38,449 nucleotides of DNA from positions 1 through 38,449 of the forward strand of contig CAIPBJ010000047.1 in assembly GCA_903863255.1 (NCBI GenBank), written 5' to 3'. Shown here piece by piece: positions 1-8,427 of the stretch. The position numbers were made by a program, and so were the translations under genes. The stretch is from an uncultured Methylophilaceae bacterium (GTDB taxonomy: Bacteria; Pseudomonadota; Gammaproteobacteria; Burkholderiales; Methylophilaceae). The first letter of the stretch is position 1; every line of letters begins with the position of its first letter. The notes beneath the pieces were generated by a model, which did no database searches, was not told where the DNA came from, and worked only from the letters and a program-made list of their open reading frames with translations.

Positions 1-1305
1 CCATAATGCTCCCGCATCATTAGAAATTCCGGTCAAAGACTGCTCATATGCAAAAACCTTATCAAACTGCTGAGATACAAAATCCCTTAGAGTTTGCAGA
101 TGATTGAAAAGTGAAAGCCAGTTTGGCGCTTTCATGGATTTAGCTATAACGGCTTGATGCATTTCATTTTTTGGGAGATCATGGGTTTGAGCATTTTCAT
201 AATATTGAAGTCGGTGCTCAAGCGTTCTTAAAAATATATATGCATTACGAAGTTCATTGGCATTCTCTTTCGGAATGAGGCCTTTCTCTGCAAGCAGGTT
301 CAAAACATCAAGCGTTGGCCTAATTTGAAGACTAAGATCCTGACCACCTCTCATCAGCTGAAATGCCTGAACGATAAATTCAATTTCTCGAATCCCACCT
401 CGGCCTAATTTGATATTATTGTTCTGATCCTTGCGATTGACATCCCTTTGAATTTGGGACTTCAAATCTCTCATTGATGCAATTGTTCCGTAATCTAAAT
501 ATTTTCGAAACACGAACGGTCTAAGGAGTAAGGTCAAGTTATGTGATGGTCCAGCAATCACCCGCCCTTTAATCCATGCATATCTTTCCCATTCCCTACC
601 CATGTTCTGGTAATAATCTTCAAGTGAAGCAAGACTGCAAACCAAAGGCCCTTCCGATCCATATGGTCTTAATCGCATGTCTACACGAAATACAAATCCA
701 TCCTCAGTAATTTCATCAATTGAAGAGATTAGTTTTTTTGAAAGTAAAGTGAAATATTCCTGATTGGATAGGGAAATTCTCCCATTGGTATATCCATCTT
801 CCTCAAATGCAAAAATAAGATCAATATCAGAAGAAACATTCAGCTCATATCCACCTAATTTACCCATTCCAGTCACTATTAACTCTTGCACGGCATTTGA
901 TTCGCTCATTGGCAATCCATAATCGCCCTGAAGCCAGTTTGAAAGGTTTTTTATGGAAAATTTAACTGAAACCTCCGCTAAATAGCTGCACACTTTCATA
1001 ACTTCGAATAAATCGATATTCTGATTAATGTCATTTACAATCATCCATACCATTACGTTTTGTTTCAGTTTGCGTAGTGCTTTCTTCAACGAAGATTCAT
1101 CAATGACTGTTTGCCGATCAAGCCAGTTGAACATACTTTCACATGTCCATGAATTTAATTTCCTATCCATGATGACTTCCAATAAAGACAGGTCAGCTAT
1201 GATCAATCTTTTGAAATAGGGACTGCAATCGACAGCTTCTTTAATAAGGTTGCTTAAACCAGCTAAATGGTCGCTATCATCTAATATTTGTTCCAGGTCA
1301 ATCAT
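1..1305 (-). CDS. glnE: Glutamine synthetase adenylyltransferase/adenylyl-removing enzyme, N-terminal part (cut by window edge)
   Basis: The bifunctional enzyme adds AMP to, and removes it from, glutamine synthetase in response to PII, tuning nitrogen assimilation in the cytoplasm. The minus-strand frame is open from an ATG at 1305 to the window edge, giving 435 codons of a protein that is normally about 900-950 residues. The visible part is the N-terminal adenylyl-removing nucleotidyltransferase half. The family signature GMGKLGG lies near residues 146-152, followed by ELNVSSDIDLIF with metal-binding Asp160 and Asp162. Further on, 'RVDMRLRPYGSEGP' and 'GRGGIREIEFIVQ' are typical of GlnE. The N-terminus before the signature is somewhat shorter than in E. 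coli. The gene is divergent from acs across 99 bp. The C-terminal adenylylating half is outside the window, so integrity of the whole gene cannot be judged. Confidence 0.95.
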   Translation of the reverse strand, partial: MIDLEQILDDSDHLAGLSNLIKEAVDCSPYFKRLIIADLSLLEVIMDRKLNSWTCESMFNWLDRQTVIDESSLKKALRKLKQNVMVWMIVNDINQNIDLFEVMKVCSYLAEVSVKFSIKNLSNWLQGDYGLPMSESNAVQELIVTGMGKLGGYELNVSSDIDLIFAFEEDGYTNGRISLSNQEYFTLLSKKLISSIDEITEDGFVFRVDMRLRPYGSEGPLVCSLASLEDYYQNMGREWERYAWIKGRVIAGPSHNLTLLLRPFVFRKYLDYGTIASMRDLKSQIQRDVNRKDQNNNIKLGRGGIREIEFIVQAFQLMRGGQDLSLQIRPTLDVLNLLAEKGLIPKENANELRNAYIFLRTLEHRLQYYENAQTHDLPKNEMHQAVIAKSMKAPNWLSLFNHLQTLRDFVSQQFDKVFAYEQSLTGISNDAGALW

Positions 1306-1404
1306 CGGATTTCTTTCGTCAAGATGTTATGATTATCATTTTAAATCAGTTTATATCATTAGGTTTTCCATCTAAAACAATATTAATGATCTTAGAGGAG
1401 TGTT

Positions 1405-3369
1405 ATGTCTTCCATTGAATCTGTGCTTCATGAATGTCGTAAATTTCAGCCCCATGAACTGTTCGTTAAACATGCAACGATTTCGGGTATTGACTCGTAT
1501 CATGCCCTATGTGCGTCGGCTGATTCCGATTACGCAAGCTTTTGGGGTGGTTTTGCCAGAAAGGAGATTGATTGGAAAAAAGCATTCAATCACATACTGG
1601 ATGAGTCTAACATTCCTTTTTACCGTTGGTTTTATGACGGCGAGCTTAATGCCTCATATAACTGCCTGGATCGTCATCTAGCTAAAAGCTCTAATAAGAC
1701 GGCGATCATTTTTGAAGCCGACGATGGATCGGTTTCAAAGGTGACATACCATGAATTGTATATTCGTGTTTGCAAATTCTCCAATGCCCTCAAGGATATG
1801 GGTATAAGTCATGGAGATAGGGTAATCATTTATATGCCAATGAGTATTGAAGCTGTCGTTGCAATGCAGGCATGCGCTAGGATAGGTGCGATACACTCCG
1901 TTGTATTTGGCGGGTTTTCAGCAAAGAGTCTACATGAACGCATTACCGATGTTGGTGCAAAAACGATAATTTGTGCCAATTATGGTGTTCGAGGGGGCAA
2001 GTCTGTACCCCTAAAAGCAACTGTAGATGAAGCACTTTCGCTCGGCGGTTGCGAGTCCGTAAACAAGGTTATTGTTTACCAACGTATCAATCAAGATACT
2101 CCTTGGAGTCTAGATCGTGACTTTTGGTGGCATGAATTAGTAGAGAACGCTTCTGATTACTGTGAGCCGGTCTGGGTCAATTCCGAGCACCCTCTATTCA
2201 TCCTATATACATCTGGATCGACTGGGAAACCAAAGGGAGTGCAGCATTCCACAGGTGGCTATTTACTTGGTACGATCATGAGCATGAAATGGGTGTTCGA
2301 TTTCAAAGATGAAGATATCTTCTGGTGTACCGCAGATGTAGGCTGGATAACCGGGCATAGTTACGTGGCTTACGGACCATTGGCAATCGGTGGCACTCAG
2401 GTTTTATTTGAAGGAATTCCCACATACCCAGACGCAGGTCGATTCTGGCAAATGATTGAGAAACATAAAGTAAGTATATTTTATACCGCACCGACTGCGA
2501 TTCGCTCTTTAATTAAAGTAGGGGCTGATTTTCCTGGCAAATATGACTTATCAAGCCTCAGGCTTCTTGGTACGGTTGGCGAACCGATCAATCCAGAGGC
2601 TTGGATGTGGTACTTTCAGGAAATTGGTAAAGAGCGTTGCCCAATTGTAGACACTTGGTGGCAAACAGAAACTGGTGCCCACATGATTGCCCCTCTTCCA
2701 GGCGCCGTAGCCACGAAACCCGGATCCTGCACACTTCCCTTACCAGGGATAATAATGGACATTGTGGATGAGGAAGGGAATCATGTTGAAGGTGTTGGAG
2801 GTGGATTACTGGTGGCTAAGAAACCATGGCCATCAATGATACGTTCAATTTGGGGTGACCCAGAAAGATTTAAGAAATCCTACTTCCCAACTGAACTTAA
2901 AGGAGCATATCTGGCTGGAGATTCTGCCCATCGTGATGAAGATGGATATTATTGGATCATGGGTCGCATCGATGACGTGTTAAATGTTTCTGGTCATCGT
3001 TTAGGCACAATGGAAATCGAATCCGCACTTGTAGCGAACCCACTTGTAGCTGAGGCAGCAGTTGTAGGAAAGCCTCATGAAATCAAGGGAGAGTCTGTGA
3101 TTGCCTATGTTGTTCTAAAGGGTTTACGGCCAGAGGGTGATGAAGCCAAAAGGATCGTTGCTGAGCTAAGAGAATGGGTAGGAAAAGAAATTGGTCCGAT
3201 TGCAAAACCGGACGAAATAAGATTTGGGGATAATTTACCTAAAACCAGATCGGGGAAAATTATGCGAAGATTACTAAGAAGTCTTGCCAAGGGAGAAGAA
3301 ATAACTTCTGATATTTCAACTTTGGATAACCCTTCCATACTAGAGCAACTTAAACAATCCGTTATTTAG
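1405..3369 (+). CDS. acs: Acetyl-CoA synthetase (AMP-forming)
   Basis: The enzyme converts acetate, ATP and CoA to acetyl-CoA, AMP and PPi. The 654-residue length matches Acs (E. coli 652). The N-terminal ACAS domain is followed by the AMP-binding core: '[14 protein letters not shown]', the P-loop-like [10 protein letters not shown] at residues 269-278, '[13 protein letters not shown]' and '[12 protein letters not shown]'. The C-terminal domain has 'SGHRLGT' and '[12 protein letters not shown]', whose Lys618 is the catalytic lysine that lysine acetyltransferases silence in well-studied Acs enzymes. A good ribosome-binding site, AGAGGAG (1394-1400), precedes the ATG at 1405. Extensive similarity to acetyl-CoA synthetase along the whole length makes propionyl-CoA synthetase (PrpE) less likely, though paralogues in this family are hard to separate by eye. 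A strong terminator follows, so the gene appears to be a single transcription unit. Confidence 0.93.
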   Translation: MSSIESVLHECRKFQPHELFVKHATISGIDSYHALCASADSDYASFWGGFARKEIDWKKAFNHILDESNIPFYRWFYDGELNASYNCLDRHLAKSSNKTAIIFEADDGSVSKVTYHELYIRVCKFSNALKDMGISHGDRVIIYMPMSIEAVVAMQACARIGAIHSVVFGGFSAKSLHERITDVGAKTIICANYGVRGGKSVPLKATVDEALSLGGCESVNKVIVYQRINQDTPWSLDRDFWWHELVENASDYCEPVWVNSEHPLFILYTSGSTGKPKGVQHSTGGYLLGTIMSMKWVFDFKDEDIFWCTADVGWITGHSYVAYGPLAIGGTQVLFEGIPTYPDAGRFWQMIEKHKVSIFYTAPTAIRSLIKVGADFPGKYDLSSLRLLGTVGEPINPEAWMWYFQEIGKERCPIVDTWWQTETGAHMIAPLPGAVATKPGSCTLPLPGIIMDIVDEEGNHVEGVGGGLLVAKKPWPSMIRSIWGDPERFKKSYFPTELKGAYLAGDSAHRDEDGYYWIMGRIDDVLNVSGHRLGTMEIESALVANPLVAEAAVVGKPHEIKGESVIAYVVLKGLRPEGDEAKRIVAELREWVGKEIGPIAKPDEIRFGDNLPKTRSGKIMRRLLRSLAKGEEITSDISTLDNPSILEQLKQSVI

Positions 3370-3374
3370 CTAAA

Positions 3375-3413
3375 GCACCCCCATCCACAAAGGCATGGGG
3401 GTGCCTGGTTTTT
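3375..3413 (+). terminator. Rho-independent terminator after acs
   Basis: A perfect 10-bp stem, GCACCCCCAT (3375-3384) with ATGGGGGTGC (3395-3404), encloses a 10-nt loop and is followed by CTGG and a run of T. It starts six bases after the acs stop codon. Confidence 0.9.
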
Positions 3414-3727
3414 GTAATAACTCGCCGGCTCACTTTAAATCTGGCTTGTACATTTGCCTGATGCAATCAAGGCCAGGTTCATCGCTTTCGACCATCCCTA
3501 TCGAGATACAAGATAATTCTCGGGTTCATCATGACTAAAAGATTACAGAATATGAAAGCTTTAATTCGTTAGCCTCAAATGCATGGCATCACGCCATATT
3601 AAGCCGTTGACCCATGTAAATCGCCATTAAGCGAGGCAAGACTGGCTTGTTGATAATGGTAACTCAATAAAGGGAAAATCATCCAATTCAAGGTACAATT
3701 GCAAATTTGCAATCTATAATTAAATAC
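3414..3727. other. Intergenic region between acs and prfC
   Basis: No gene, tRNA or recognisable structured RNA is seen here. It contains a small hairpin (ATGGC 3583-3587 with GCCAT 3593-3597) and, next to prfC, a 16-bp palindrome (3698-3713) abutting a TATAAT hexamer (3715-3720). The region is less AT-rich than the other long gaps in the window and could hide a small RNA, but nothing in it identifies one. Confidence 0.5.
3698..3720 (+). promoter_or_regulatory. Palindrome and -10-like element immediately upstream of prfC
   Basis: ATTGCAAATTTGCAAT (3698-3713) is a perfect 16-bp palindrome. It is followed after one base by TATAAT (3715-3720), a perfect sigma-70 -10 hexamer. No good -35 hexamer is present at 16-18 bp. 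If the -10 is used, transcription would start within a base or so of the prfC ATG at 3728. The palindrome would then sit where a repressor could block the promoter. This is a motif reading only. Confidence 0.4.
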
Positions 3728-5302
3728 ATGAGTAATTTGAACGAAGAAATTCAACGACGTCGGACCTTTGCAATCATTTCACACCCTGATGCCGGTAAAA
3801 CAACGCTTACAGAGAAGCTACTTTGGTTCGGCGGTGCGATTCAGGTCGCTGGTGAAGTAAGAGGTCGAAAGGCCTCCCGGCACGCAACTTCCGATTGGAT
3901 GGAACTAGAAAAACAAAGAGGAATTTCGGTTACCTCTTCTGTCATGCAATTTCCTTACCGGGATCATATGATCAACCTTCTCGACACACCAGGTCATGAT
4001 GACTTTTCAGAAGATACCTATAGGACACTGACAGCTGTCGACTCCGCTGTCATGGTTATTGACTCAGTAAACGGAGTAGAAGCACAAACTATTAAGCTTC
4101 TCAACGTTTGCCGAATGAGGGATACACCAATCATTACTTTCATTAACAAACTTGACAGGGAAAGTCGCCCACCCATCGAGCTTCTAGATGAAATTGAATC
4201 CACCCTTGGAATGGAGTGTGCCCCAATAACATGGCCAATTGGAATGGGAAAGTCATTTCGTGGTGTTTACCATTTATACAATGATCAGGTTTCATTTTTT
4301 GATCCCCATGCCGAAAAAGGCACTTCAGAAATAATCAGCGGATTAGACAATCCGCGATTGGACGAACTTTTAGGAAGACAAGCAAGTGAATTACGTATTG
4401 ATATTGAATTGGTCCGTGGAGCTTCGCATGCTTTTGACAAAGAAAGATACTTAAGTGGCAAGCAAACGCCTGTTTTCTTTGGCTCAGCAATCAATAACTT
4501 TGGTGTTCAATCCTTACTAGATGCCGTAGTAGAGCTCTCACCTGCCCCCCTTCCAAGAAATACCGCAAGTCGATCTGTTACGCCGGATGAACAAAAGTTC
4601 TCGGGTTTTATTTTCAAAATTCAGGCGAATATGGATCCAAAACATCGAGATCGAATAGCCTTTTTGAGGGTATGTTCTGGTCATTTCGAACGTGGGATGA
4701 AAATAAAACAAGTGTCAACCGGTAAAATAATGTCGGTTAACAATGCAATCACGTTCATGGCACAAGACAGAAATACGACTGATGATGCCTATGCTGGCGA
4801 TATCATAGGTATACCAAATCATGGGACCGTGAAACTAGGCGATACCTTTTCTGAAGGTGAGAACCTTAAATTCATCGGAATCCCATCATTTGCCCCAGAA
4901 TTCTTTCGCAAGGCCCGTATTAAAAACCCAATGAAAATGAAACAACTTCAAATTGGATTAAAGCAATTGGCGGAAGAAGGAGCATCGCAGCTTTTCAGGC
5001 CATTGTTGTCCAATGACCTAATTCTAGGTGCAGTAGGGATACTCCAGTTCGATGTGGTTGCACATAGATTGGAACATGAGTATGGTGTAGATGTAGTTTT
5101 CGAGAATTATGATTGTTCATCAGCAAGATGGCTACGTGGAAATGAAGTCGACTTAAAGTCAATTGCAGATAAGTACGGCTTCAATGTAGCACTCGACGGT
5201 GCTGAAGAATACGTTTATCTGGCGCCAAACAGAGTCAATTTACAAATGGCTCAGGAACGCTATCCAGACATTAAATTCCTTGAAACACGTGAAATATTCT
5301 AA
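3728..5302 (+). CDS. prfC: Peptide chain release factor 3
   Basis: RF3 is a translational GTPase that recycles RF1/RF2 from the ribosome after peptide release. From ATG 3728 it is 524 residues (E. coli 529). GTPase motifs are clear: [15 protein letters not shown] (P-loop, near residue 20), [12 protein letters not shown] (G3) and NKLDRE (G4). 'ERGMKIKQ' and the C-terminal 'RWLRGNE' are also as in RF3, and distinguish it from EF-G, which is longer and has extra domains. The frame stays open upstream to a TTG at 3707, but that codon lies inside a palindrome, and the family's N-terminus (a short run before '[18 protein letters not shown]') fits ATG 3728. No Shine-Dalgarno sequence precedes this ATG. 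The stop codon overlaps the ribosome-binding site of the next gene, so the two are probably translated from one message. Confidence 0.95.
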   Translation: MSNLNEEIQRRRTFAIISHPDAGKTTLTEKLLWFGGAIQVAGEVRGRKASRHATSDWMELEKQRGISVTSSVMQFPYRDHMINLLDTPGHDDFSEDTYRTLTAVDSAVMVIDSVNGVEAQTIKLLNVCRMRDTPIITFINKLDRESRPPIELLDEIESTLGMECAPITWPIGMGKSFRGVYHLYNDQVSFFDPHAEKGTSEIISGLDNPRLDELLGRQASELRIDIELVRGASHAFDKERYLSGKQTPVFFGSAINNFGVQSLLDAVVELSPAPLPRNTASRSVTPDEQKFSGFIFKIQANMDPKHRDRIAFLRVCSGHFERGMKIKQVSTGKIMSVNNAITFMAQDRNTTDDAYAGDIIGIPNHGTVKLGDTFSEGENLKFIGIPSFAPEFFRKARIKNPMKMKQLQIGLKQLAEEGASQLFRPLLSNDLILGAVGILQFDVVAHRLEHEYGVDVVFENYDCSSARWLRGNEVDLKSIADKYGFNVALDGAEEYVYLAPNRVNLQMAQERYPDIKFLETREIF

Positions 5303-5306
5303 GGAT

Positions 5307-5678
5307 ATGTGTCCCTGTAAAAGTGGAAAAGCTTACGGTGATTGCTGCGAACCGTTTCATTTGGGTAAGAAATGTGCATGCCCAGAATTACTGATGCGCT
5401 CCCGCTATACTGCTTATTCTCTCGGTTTGGCTAAGTATATATTGAGTTCATGGCATGAAATGTACCGTCCGCCAAGTTTAGATTTAACGGATGATGGCAT
5501 CAAATGGATAGACCTTAAGATCATAAATCGCAGGATGATTTCAGCTGTCTCCGCGTCTGTTGAATTCAAAGCAAAATATCTTATTGCTGGAAAAACGGAA
5601 TGTTTACATGAACTCCGTCAATTCGAGAAAATCAACGGAAGCTGGTATTACAAAGAGGGAGAGCATTCACTCTCCTGA
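5307..5678 (+). CDS. ychJ: YchJ-family protein with N-terminal SEC-C zinc motif
   Basis: This is a small cytoplasmic protein of unknown biochemical role. From ATG 5307 it has 123 residues, beginning CPCKSGKAYGDCC, the SEC-C zinc-binding signature. The body has the family pattern 'PELLMRSRYTAYSLGLAKYI' and the ending 'INGSWYYKEGE'. AAGGA (5301-5305) overlaps the prfC stop codon and sits just upstream, which decides the start. The frame extends to 5199, but that segment overlaps prfC and is not part of the family. It is shorter than E. coli YchJ (152 residues), which carries a second SEC-C motif at its C-terminus; that second motif is absent here. It is convergent with the next minus-strand gene, whose end is 9 bp away. 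Confidence 0.85.
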   Translation: MCPCKSGKAYGDCCEPFHLGKKCACPELLMRSRYTAYSLGLAKYILSSWHEMYRPPSLDLTDDGIKWIDLKIINRRMISAVSASVEFKAKYLIAGKTECLHELRQFEKINGSWYYKEGEHSLS

Positions 5679-5687
5679 ATCACACCC

Positions 5688-6242
5688 CTAATTACTTGAG
5701 AAAGATTCGCACAGTACACTTAACAAAGAACCGAGAATCGGAAACATCTCCTCCTTCTCAAAAGGGGTATTTTCATCAGTTCCTGCAACAATAAATGCTA
5801 ATAACACTTTCTCGACGTCCTGGCGATAATTTGCCCAAGTTTCAAGTTCGGAGTTGCCGACAAACCTAAGCTTATGATCTCCAGATTCAATTATCTCAAC
5901 CAACTGATCTTCTGACAATTGGGCAAAAAGGCTTTTAACAATTGTTACCGAAGCATAATCAAAGGCTGGTTCGATGCTTTCATTTGCCAATGGTAAAACA
6001 ATATATGTGTAGATCAGCATGGCAAATGCTTGATATACACCCAGCAAATCAAAATCCTCGACTAACTCATCTGTCGGTGACCTTTCAGATACCTGAATTG
6101 CCTTAAAGCACAGGTAACAAGAAATAAAAGTAGCCGCCTCCAAAACATCATAAGATTCTATATCTAAGCTTAAGTCTGGTTGAGTTTCAGCCTTGCATAG
6201 TCCGTATAAAAGCTTCAATCGTGTTGAGTAAGAAATTTCCAA
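5688..6242 (-). CDS. Conserved-looking acidic helical protein of unknown function
   Basis: I do not recognise this 184-residue protein. It is rich in Glu and Asp and predicted mostly helical by eye. A hydrophobic stretch lies in the middle ('AFAMLIYTYIVLPLA', about residues 71-85) and another near 40-48 (TFISCYLCF). These are too interrupted by charge to call membrane segments with confidence. No signal peptide or catalytic motif is visible. The start codon read here is TTG at 6242, with AAGGGA about five bases upstream, a good Shine-Dalgarno sequence; no in-frame ATG lies close by. It follows yheS on the same strand after 67 bp, so co-transcription is plausible. The context suggests nothing firm about its role. 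Confidence 0.7.
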   Translation of the reverse strand: MEISYSTRLKLLYGLCKAETQPDLSLDIESYDVLEAATFISCYLCFKAIQVSERSPTDELVEDFDLLGVYQAFAMLIYTYIVLPLANESIEPAFDYASVTIVKSLFAQLSEDQLVEIIESGDHKLRFVGNSELETWANYRQDVEKVLLAFIVAGTDENTPFEKEEMFPILGSLLSVLCESFSSN

Positions 6243-6309
6243 AATAATCCCTTTAGTAACATTCCAGGTTTAAAGTAAAGCATTGACAACTTTAGATGTG
6301 GTATTAATT

Positions 6310-8211
6310 TTAAGCATGTGGAAGCGATTCGAGAATCTCCTGCAGGGACAACCAACGCTCTTCAGCTTTTTCGATCTTTTTTATCAATTCAGATTGAGTC
6401 TTAAGTGAATACTCCAATTCCTCTCTTTTGGACTGATCGTATAAGTCAGATTCAGCAAGCCTTTTGTCAAAATGATCTTTTTCCCTATTCCAAACAACCA
6501 GATTTCTCTCAAGTTCTTCCGACTCTTTGATTATTGGCCTTCTTTCAGCCAATCGAGCTTGACGTTCAACTTTATTTTGGACACGGTCATTTTTTGAATT
6601 GGTTGTTTGAATTGCATTGGAATTGTTAACTTTTTCCTGAAGTCGCGACTTATCAAGCCAGTCTTTATAATCTTCAAGATCACCTTCGAACAATTCAGCT
6701 TTGCCATCTGACACCAATACAAAACTATCACATGTTGCCCTAAGAAGGGCTCTGTCATGGGAGACAAGCACCACTGCCCCCAAATAATCTTGCAAGGCTA
6801 AAGTCAATGCGTGTCGCATTTCAAGATCAAGGTGGTTCGTTGGTTCATCAAGCAAAAGTAAATTTGGTTTGCGCCATATTATCAAAGCTAGAGCCAAACG
6901 TGACTTTTCACCACCCGAGAAATTTCGGCAGGGAGTAATCGCAATATCCCCTTCAAAGTCAAATCCACCTAAAAAGTTCCTATGTTCTTGTTCTTTGGCT
7001 AGAGGATCCAAACGCATCATATGTTGCAATGGCGATTCATCTGGCCTGAGTTGTTCGAGTTGATGTTGAGCAAAATAACCAATTTGCAAATCCTTCCCTT
7101 CGATTCTTTTTCCACGAACAAGCTCAAGTTCATCTGCTAAACACTTTATTAATGTTGATTTTCCGGCACCGTTTCTTCCGAGCAATCCCAATCGTTCACC
7201 GGGGCGGATTGTAACTTCAAGTTTTTTTAGAATCTCTTTGTTTTCGTAACCAATATTCACATTTTCAAGAACAAGCAAGGGATCTGAATTACTTAAAGGC
7301 GACCTAAAGGAAAAATTAAAAGGTGAATCCACATGAGCAGCTGATATATTTTCCATACGCTCCAAAGCCTTGATCCGGCTTTGGGCTTGGCGTGCTTTTG
7401 TTGCTTTGGCTTTAAATCGGTCAATATAATTCTGTAAATGCGACCTCTCTCTTTGTTGACGTTCATACATGGATTGCTGTTGAGCCAGGCGCTCAGCACG
7501 CTGGCGTTCAAAATCTGAATAACCTCCACGATAAATAGTTAGTCTGCGTTGCTCGATATGTGCGACATGATTCACAATTGCATCAAGAAAATCGCGATCA
7601 TGAGAAATTAGCAGTAAGGTTCCGCGGTAATCCTTCAACCAATTTTCCAACCAAAACACGGCATCGAGATCAAGGTGGTTAGTCGGCTCATCCAATAAAA
7701 GTAAATCAGAACGACACATTAGCGCTCTAGCTAAATTCAGCCTGACTCTCCATCCCCCTGAAAAATCTGAAACAGGACGATTCAAGTCATCTGTTGAAAA
7801 TCCCAATCCGTTAAGTAATGCAGCTGCCCTAGCCTTCGCAGCATAGCCCTCGATTTCAGCCAGGCGAGCGTGTAATTCGCCAATCTTCTCACCTTGTTGC
7901 TTTGATTCAGCATTTAATAATTCTTTTTCTATAAACCTGAGCTCCTCGTCTCCATCCAATACAAACTCTATTGCCTGTTCCGAAATATGTGGAGTTTCTT
8001 GTGCTACATGCCCGATAACCCATCCCTGAGGCATATCAACGCTTCCTGCCTCAGGTAGTAGCTCTCCTCGAAGCATTGCAAATAAACTGGATTTGCCTGT
8101 ACCGTTCGCCCCAGTTAAACCCACTTTGTGGCCGGGATGAAGTTGAAATGAAACATTTTCTATTAGTAATTTGACACCTCGTGCCAAATTGATATTCTTG
8201 AATTGGATCAA
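6310..8211 (-). CDS. yheS: ABC-F family ATPase, YheS type
   Basis: This is a soluble ABC-F protein with two ATPase domains and no membrane segments; the family acts on ribosomes. At 633 residues it is collinear with E. coli YheS (637). The first Walker A is GANGTGKSS (residues 34-42), with signature 'DFSGGWRVRLNLARAL' and Walker B 'LLLLDEPTNHLDLDAVFWLE'. The inter-domain linker has the YheS-like 'YIDRFKAKATKARQAQSRIK'. The second domain has GLLGRNGAGKSTL, 'RNFSGGEKSRLALALI' and 'LLLLDEPTNHLDLEMRHAL'. The C-terminal roughly 110 residues are charged and look like a coiled coil. The start is TTG at 8211: it gives the expected family N-terminus (MI-F--I---RGV) and is preceded by AGAGG at a good distance. 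It is divergent from yhdP. Confidence 0.93.
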   Translation of the reverse strand: MIQFKNINLARGVKLLIENVSFQLHPGHKVGLTGANGTGKSSLFAMLRGELLPEAGSVDMPQGWVIGHVAQETPHISEQAIEFVLDGDEELRFIEKELLNAESKQQGEKIGELHARLAEIEGYAAKARAAALLNGLGFSTDDLNRPVSDFSGGWRVRLNLARALMCRSDLLLLDEPTNHLDLDAVFWLENWLKDYRGTLLLISHDRDFLDAIVNHVAHIEQRRLTIYRGGYSDFERQRAERLAQQQSMYERQQRERSHLQNYIDRFKAKATKARQAQSRIKALERMENISAAHVDSPFNFSFRSPLSNSDPLLVLENVNIGYENKEILKKLEVTIRPGERLGLLGRNGAGKSTLIKCLADELELVRGKRIEGKDLQIGYFAQHQLEQLRPDESPLQHMMRLDPLAKEQEHRNFLGGFDFEGDIAITPCRNFSGGEKSRLALALIIWRKPNLLLLDEPTNHLDLEMRHALTLALQDYLGAVVLVSHDRALLRATCDSFVLVSDGKAELFEGDLEDYKDWLDKSRLQEKVNNSNAIQTTNSKNDRVQNKVERQARLAERRPIIKESEELERNLVVWNREKDHFDKRLAESDLYDQSKREELEYSLKTQSELIKKIEKAEERWLSLQEILESLPHA

Positions 8212-8326
8212 ACTAGCCTCTAATCGTGCCGAACAAACATAAAATGCATGTCAGCCAAAATTTTAAATGAACGTTATTTTAATTCATAGATGACAATACT
8301 TTGTATTATCTTTAAATATCTATGCG

Positions 8327-8355
8327 TTGACCAAAGCTCACGTAAATGAAATACT
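8327..8355 (+). promoter_or_regulatory. Candidate sigma-70 promoter for yhdP
   Basis: TTGACC (8327-8332) and AATACT (8350-8355) are separated by exactly 17 bp and lie about 75 bp before the yhdP ATG. The -35 matches the consensus at five of six positions and the -10 at four of six. Confidence 0.5.
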
Positions 8356-8427
8356 AAAGATCATTTGATATTTCTGAGGCTCGTCGAACCTCCTTTAATA
8401 CCGTAATTAATGGCGGTAAAATAAATT

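Noticed and set aside
3420-3700. Possible tRNA-like or small RNA sequence in the acs-prfC gap
   Set aside because: GGTTCATCGC resembles a T-arm loosely, but no acceptor, D or anticodon stems can be paired around it.
3707-3727. TTG start for prfC
   Set aside because: It falls inside the 16-bp palindrome, precedes the likely -10 element, and ATG 3728 fits the family.
5199-5306. 36-residue N-terminal extension of the ychJ-type protein
   Set aside because: It overlaps the end of prfC in another frame, is not family-like, and the ATG at 5307 has a good Shine-Dalgarno sequence.
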